Shown here: positions 61,617 through 64,000 of the stretch, piece after piece
How the letters are laid out: the number at the start of each line of letters is the position of its first letter
How positions within the stretch are numbered: position 1 is the stretch's first letter
From: JAGVPT01 sp963827085
GTDB lineage: Bacteria > Bacteroidota > Ignavibacteria > UBA10030 > UBA8401
Reading direction: 5' to 3'
Length of the DNA: 64,000 nucleotides
Assembly (NCBI GenBank): GCA_963827085.1
Contig: CAWGZY010000003.1
Coordinates: forward strand, 868,001-932,000
Made by a program: the position numbers and the translations under genes
The notes under the pieces: model-generated
Databases searched by the model: none
What the model was told of the DNA's origin: nothing
Seen by the model: the letters and a program-made list of their open reading frames with translations, nothing else

Positions 61617-62758
61617 GAATTTACCATCCAGTCGAAGGGTGGACGTAATTCCATGAATGATATAGGAAACATCTTCATTCGTGAGGGCAACATGCATCGG
61701 TAAAGCGATGTGATGATGTAAAATGTCCTCGCTTTGCGGCGATCCCCCGGCTTCGTGCCCAGGAAATTTCGAAAAACAGGCTGTAGGTGGCATGGAGGGT
61801 CGTATGGCCATGCAATTGGAATTCCAAATTCTCCCCGAAGCACATTTGCCAGCTCTGTTCGATCAATTTTTCTGTCCAACAAAACGATGTAATTCCAATA
61901 ACTATGGACTCTTCGGGGATCTTTAGGGAGGAGCCTGATGCCGCGAACCGAAGAAAATGCACCGTCGGACTGTCTGCGATTACATTGCGCTTCGTGATAA
62001 ATTCATCAAGATGCCGAAGTTGCGACAATCCTATCACTGCACTTATTTCTGTCATCCGCCAGTTTGTCGAAACCCGCTCATACATGCTGTTGTCCGGAGC
62101 CGCTCCGTGATTGCGGTAGCTTCGTGCGATGTCCGAGATGTTTGAGTCATCAGTCGTGATCATTCCGCCTTCCCCGGTTGTGATGACTTTTGTTGGATAG
62201 AAGGAAAAACATCCCGCCTTTCCAAGACCGCCAGCCTTGCGACCGTTGTATGAAGCGCCGATAGCGTGAGCAGCATCCTCAATGAGAGCTATGTTTTTTT
62301 TTCTGCACATTTCCTCCAATGCGTTGATATCCGATTGTATGAGCCCCGCCATATGCACGGCCATAACCGCCGCAGTTTTCGGGCCAATGCGGCGCTCCAC
62401 ATCAGCCAGATCGAGACACAACGTGTCCCGGTGAATTTCTGCAAAAACGGGACGCCCTCCCGCAAGAATAACAGAATTCGCCGATGCGACGAATGTCTCC
62501 GTTGGAACAATTACTTCACGGTCCCGGACTCCGAGACATAAGGTTACAATTCCCAGCGCAGCGGTTCCGGAATTTACGGCGATTGCATGTTTCACGCCTG
62601 CCATGTGCGCAAACTTTTGCTCGAATTCCTCTACTGACGGCCCCATGAGAAGCTGCCTGGAAACCAGGATATTTTTAATCCGGGCCCAAAATATCTTCTA
62701 TGTCCGGGTGGGGAAATACCGGCAATGCCCGGTGTATTGTGCGATTATTTGTGGACAT
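61613..62758 (-). pseudogene. DegT-family sugar aminotransferase gene with several frameshifts
   Basis: Likely start: ATG at 62758 (AAGGAG ten bases before), encoding MSTNNRTIHRALPVFPHPDIEDI; a shift near 62690 leads to WARIKNILVSRQLLMGPSVEEFEQKF and on to YPTKVITTGEGGM (PLP Lys) and HLDEFITKRNVIA. A second shift near 61970 leads to SDGAFSSVRGIRLLPK... SYWNYIVLLDRKIDRTELANVLRGEFGIPIAWPYDPP. A third near 61750 leads to EDILHHHIALPMHVALTNEDVSYIIHGI. All blocks of the family are there in the right order. The stop TGA at 61613-61615 overlaps the WbqC ATG. Each break fits loss of one base. Confidence 0.75.
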
Positions 62759-63748
62759 ATTTATCGACGATCTCCTTAAAGTTTGTAGAGATGAGAGAAT
62801 TTCTTTCTCTTTCGGCCTGAGATTTACTGGAAGGTCGGGCTGCAGCCGCGCATACCAGCCGAGAACAGATGAGAGCTGTTTCTCCAGCGGATTAAAACTA
62901 TAACCGAGGAGCATCTTCAGTTTGTTGTTATCAATCGTAACTGGCATATTCGAGAAAGGCGAGAGCTTCGGTGCATCATACGGTTCATTCGAAATTCCAA
63001 AGCGCCTTTCATCCGCATAAATAATTTGTACGTTGACATTCAACAAGCGTGCACACAACCGCACGAACTCTTCCAGTGAGACCGACCGATCAGTTACACA
63101 ATTGAATGCTTCTCCGATCGAACTGTCGGCCTCAGCCAGCATGAGCATGGCCAATGCAACTTCGTCTGCAAATACGAAATGAATCCGGGCCTGGCCATCC
63201 CCCGGAACAACGATCGGAATTCCGTTGAGAAGGCGGCTGACAAAGAAGGCTTCGCGCTCTACGTGATTTGCAACCCCGAGAACATACGAAGGCCGGATGA
63301 CGGTTATTGGAAAATTGGTTGATTGGAACAGCTCGGCGAACACCTGATCAGTTCTCGCTTTGTTCAATCCATAGTTACCCCACAACTTCCACTCTCCCAA
63401 GGGAGCTTCTTCCGTGAGAGGCCAATGGCTCGGTTCACGGTATGCAGCCACGCTGCTCACGTAGACATAGTGATCCACGCAGCCATTGAAGACCTTCACA
63501 ACCATTTTCGCTTGCTGAGGCTCATAGCAGCAAGTGTCGAATACCAAAGAAAAATCCGATGAAGCCATCCTCTGCAGATCTTCCTCTGAATTCCGATCTC
63601 CAACAACCATTTTTACCGTTTTCCATTCCGGTCGCATTTGCCGAGTGCCGCGGTTGAAGATGACCGTCTCGTAACCCCCATGGAGAAGCAATTCCACAAG
63701 CCTGGGACCCAGAAGCCTGGAGCCGCCTATTACCAGGGCTTTTTTCAT
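62675..63748 (-). CDS. NAD-dependent epimerase/dehydratase (extended SDR), 3' end probably disturbed
   Basis: 357 aa as annotated. KKALVIGGSRLLGPRLVELLLHGGYETVIFNRG, FDTCCYEPQQAK, YVYVSSVAAYRE, NYGLNKARTDQVF (Tyr-x3-Lys), and PSYVLGVANHVEREAFFVSRL belong to the NAD-dependent epimerase/reductase group. The last 27 codons (from position 62758) are better explained as the start of the next gene, so the true stop may lie near 62765, lost by a frameshift. The ATG overlaps the sugar transferase stop by 4 bases. The substrate is a nucleotide sugar by family, not identified. Confidence 0.85.
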   Translation of the reverse strand: MKKALVIGGSRLLGPRLVELLLHGGYETVIFNRGTRQMRPEWKTVKMVVGDRNSEEDLQRMASSDFSLVFDTCCYEPQQAKMVVKVFNGCVDHYVYVSSVAAYREPSHWPLTEEAPLGEWKLWGNYGLNKARTDQVFAELFQSTNFPITVIRPSYVLGVANHVEREAFFVSRLLNGIPIVVPGDGQARIHFVFADEVALAMLMLAEADSSIGEAFNCVTDRSVSLEEFVRLCARLLNVNVQIIYADERRFGISNEPYDAPKLSPFSNMPVTIDNNKLKMLLGYSFNPLEKQLSSVLGWYARLQPDLPVNLRPKEKEILSSLQTLRRSSINMSTNNRTIHRALPVFPHPDIEDILGPD

Positions 63749-64000
63749 ATCTGTTTACCTGACTTTTGATTTTGAGCAGATGAAGTACCAATTCGCGAAA
63801 GCATATGACCTTGTGCGTTGTAAACATTTTTTTGACTTAAAGCAACGGGTATCGTTTTCATCAGAATTTTGAGATCCAGCCATAAACTCCAATGATCTAC
63901 ATACCACAAATCGAGAAGCATCCGTTGTTCCCAATCGAGAGATTGTCTTCCCGACACTACCGGCAAACTTGTACAACCGGGACGGACATTGTTTCGTTTG
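63745..64000 (-). CDS. Initiating sugar-phosphate transferase, C-terminal part, cut by the window edge
   Basis: Continuing the frame to the edge gives KRNNVRPGCTSLPVVSG, then LDWEQRMLLDLWYVDHWSLWLDLKILMKT, the last conserved blocks of the bacterial sugar transferase family (WcaJ/PglC type). Here RPGITGL is RPGCTSL. About 30 further residues follow. This enzyme attaches the first sugar phosphate to undecaprenyl phosphate and so begins the repeat unit. The start is beyond position 64000. The stop overlaps the epimerase ATG (ATGA). Its place at the head of the run supports a single long operon reading leftward. Confidence 0.9.
   Translation of the reverse strand, partial: KRNNVRPGCTSLPVVSGRQSLDWEQRMLLDLWYVDHWSLWLDLKILMKTIPVALSQKNVYNAQGHMLSRIGTSSAQNQKSGKQI

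Overview
The window reads as chromosomal DNA of a free-living Gram-negative bacterium of the Bacteroidota/Chlorobiota (FCB) side of the tree, probably near Ignavibacteria. This is an inference. It rests on a perfect TTTG-N19-TAnnTTTG promoter (7779-7809), lipoprotein and outer-membrane-type signal peptides, a capsule/O-antigen locus, and protein families typical of that group. No rRNA or other decisive marker is present.

Layout. 1-5.8 kb: housekeeping and envelope genes (3' end of a glycogen phosphorylase, two tiny genes, pyruvate kinase, a penicillin-acylase-type Ntn hydrolase, an L,D-transpeptidase-like protein). 5.8-7.1 kb: an intact tRNA-Pro followed by two tandem copies of a unit made of a GIY-YIG nuclease gene plus a tRNA 3' fragment. 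The second copy is split by a 131-bp MITE-like element with a 9-bp target duplication, and another inverted-repeat element follows. 7.1-13.9 kb: a MerR regulator, an exported DUF6588-like protein, a TPR/CHAT-like lipoprotein with a 175-bp tandem duplication at its 3' end, a LiaF/toast-rack-like exported protein and an ECF sigma factor. 14.5-17.9 kb: an OmpR-type response regulator, its histidine kinase, and a second response regulator with an unusual C-terminus.

18-64 kb is one very large surface-polysaccharide locus. Apart from the PglF/CapD-like dehydratase at its edge (18046-20154, +) and one small membrane protein, all genes are on the minus strand, so transcription enters from beyond position 64000. 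It begins with an initiating sugar-phosphate transferase (63745 onward). It holds six recognisable soluble glycosyltransferases, two multi-span membrane glycosyltransferase-like proteins, an EpsG-type polymerase, and sets of nucleotide-sugar enzymes. These include a PglF/PglE/PglD-like bacillosamine set and a WbpB/WbpE/WbpD-like set for 2,3-diamino sugars. Two methyltransferases, deacetylases and acetyltransferases decorate the products. No flippase is visible in the window.

The most unusual part is 24.9-35.4 kb. A PrmC-like methyltransferase, an AMP-forming acyl ligase, an acyl carrier protein, an AsnB-type amidotransferase, a NadE-type ligase, a PglE-like aminotransferase, an ATP-grasp ligase and a fold-III PLP decarboxylase lie in one co-directional run. 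This set can activate acids, amidate them and ligate amino-acid-like units. I infer that it builds an amino-acid or amide decoration of the glycan or a small conjugate; the gene set resembles exosortase-associated accessory operons, but no exosortase is seen here.

Several genes carry frame lesions: an ATP-grasp pseudogene at 20.3-20.9 kb, and pyruvyltransferase, WbqC-like and aminotransferase genes at 60.6-62.8 kb. Repeats of several families lie between genes, including an 820-bp tandem array inside the operon.
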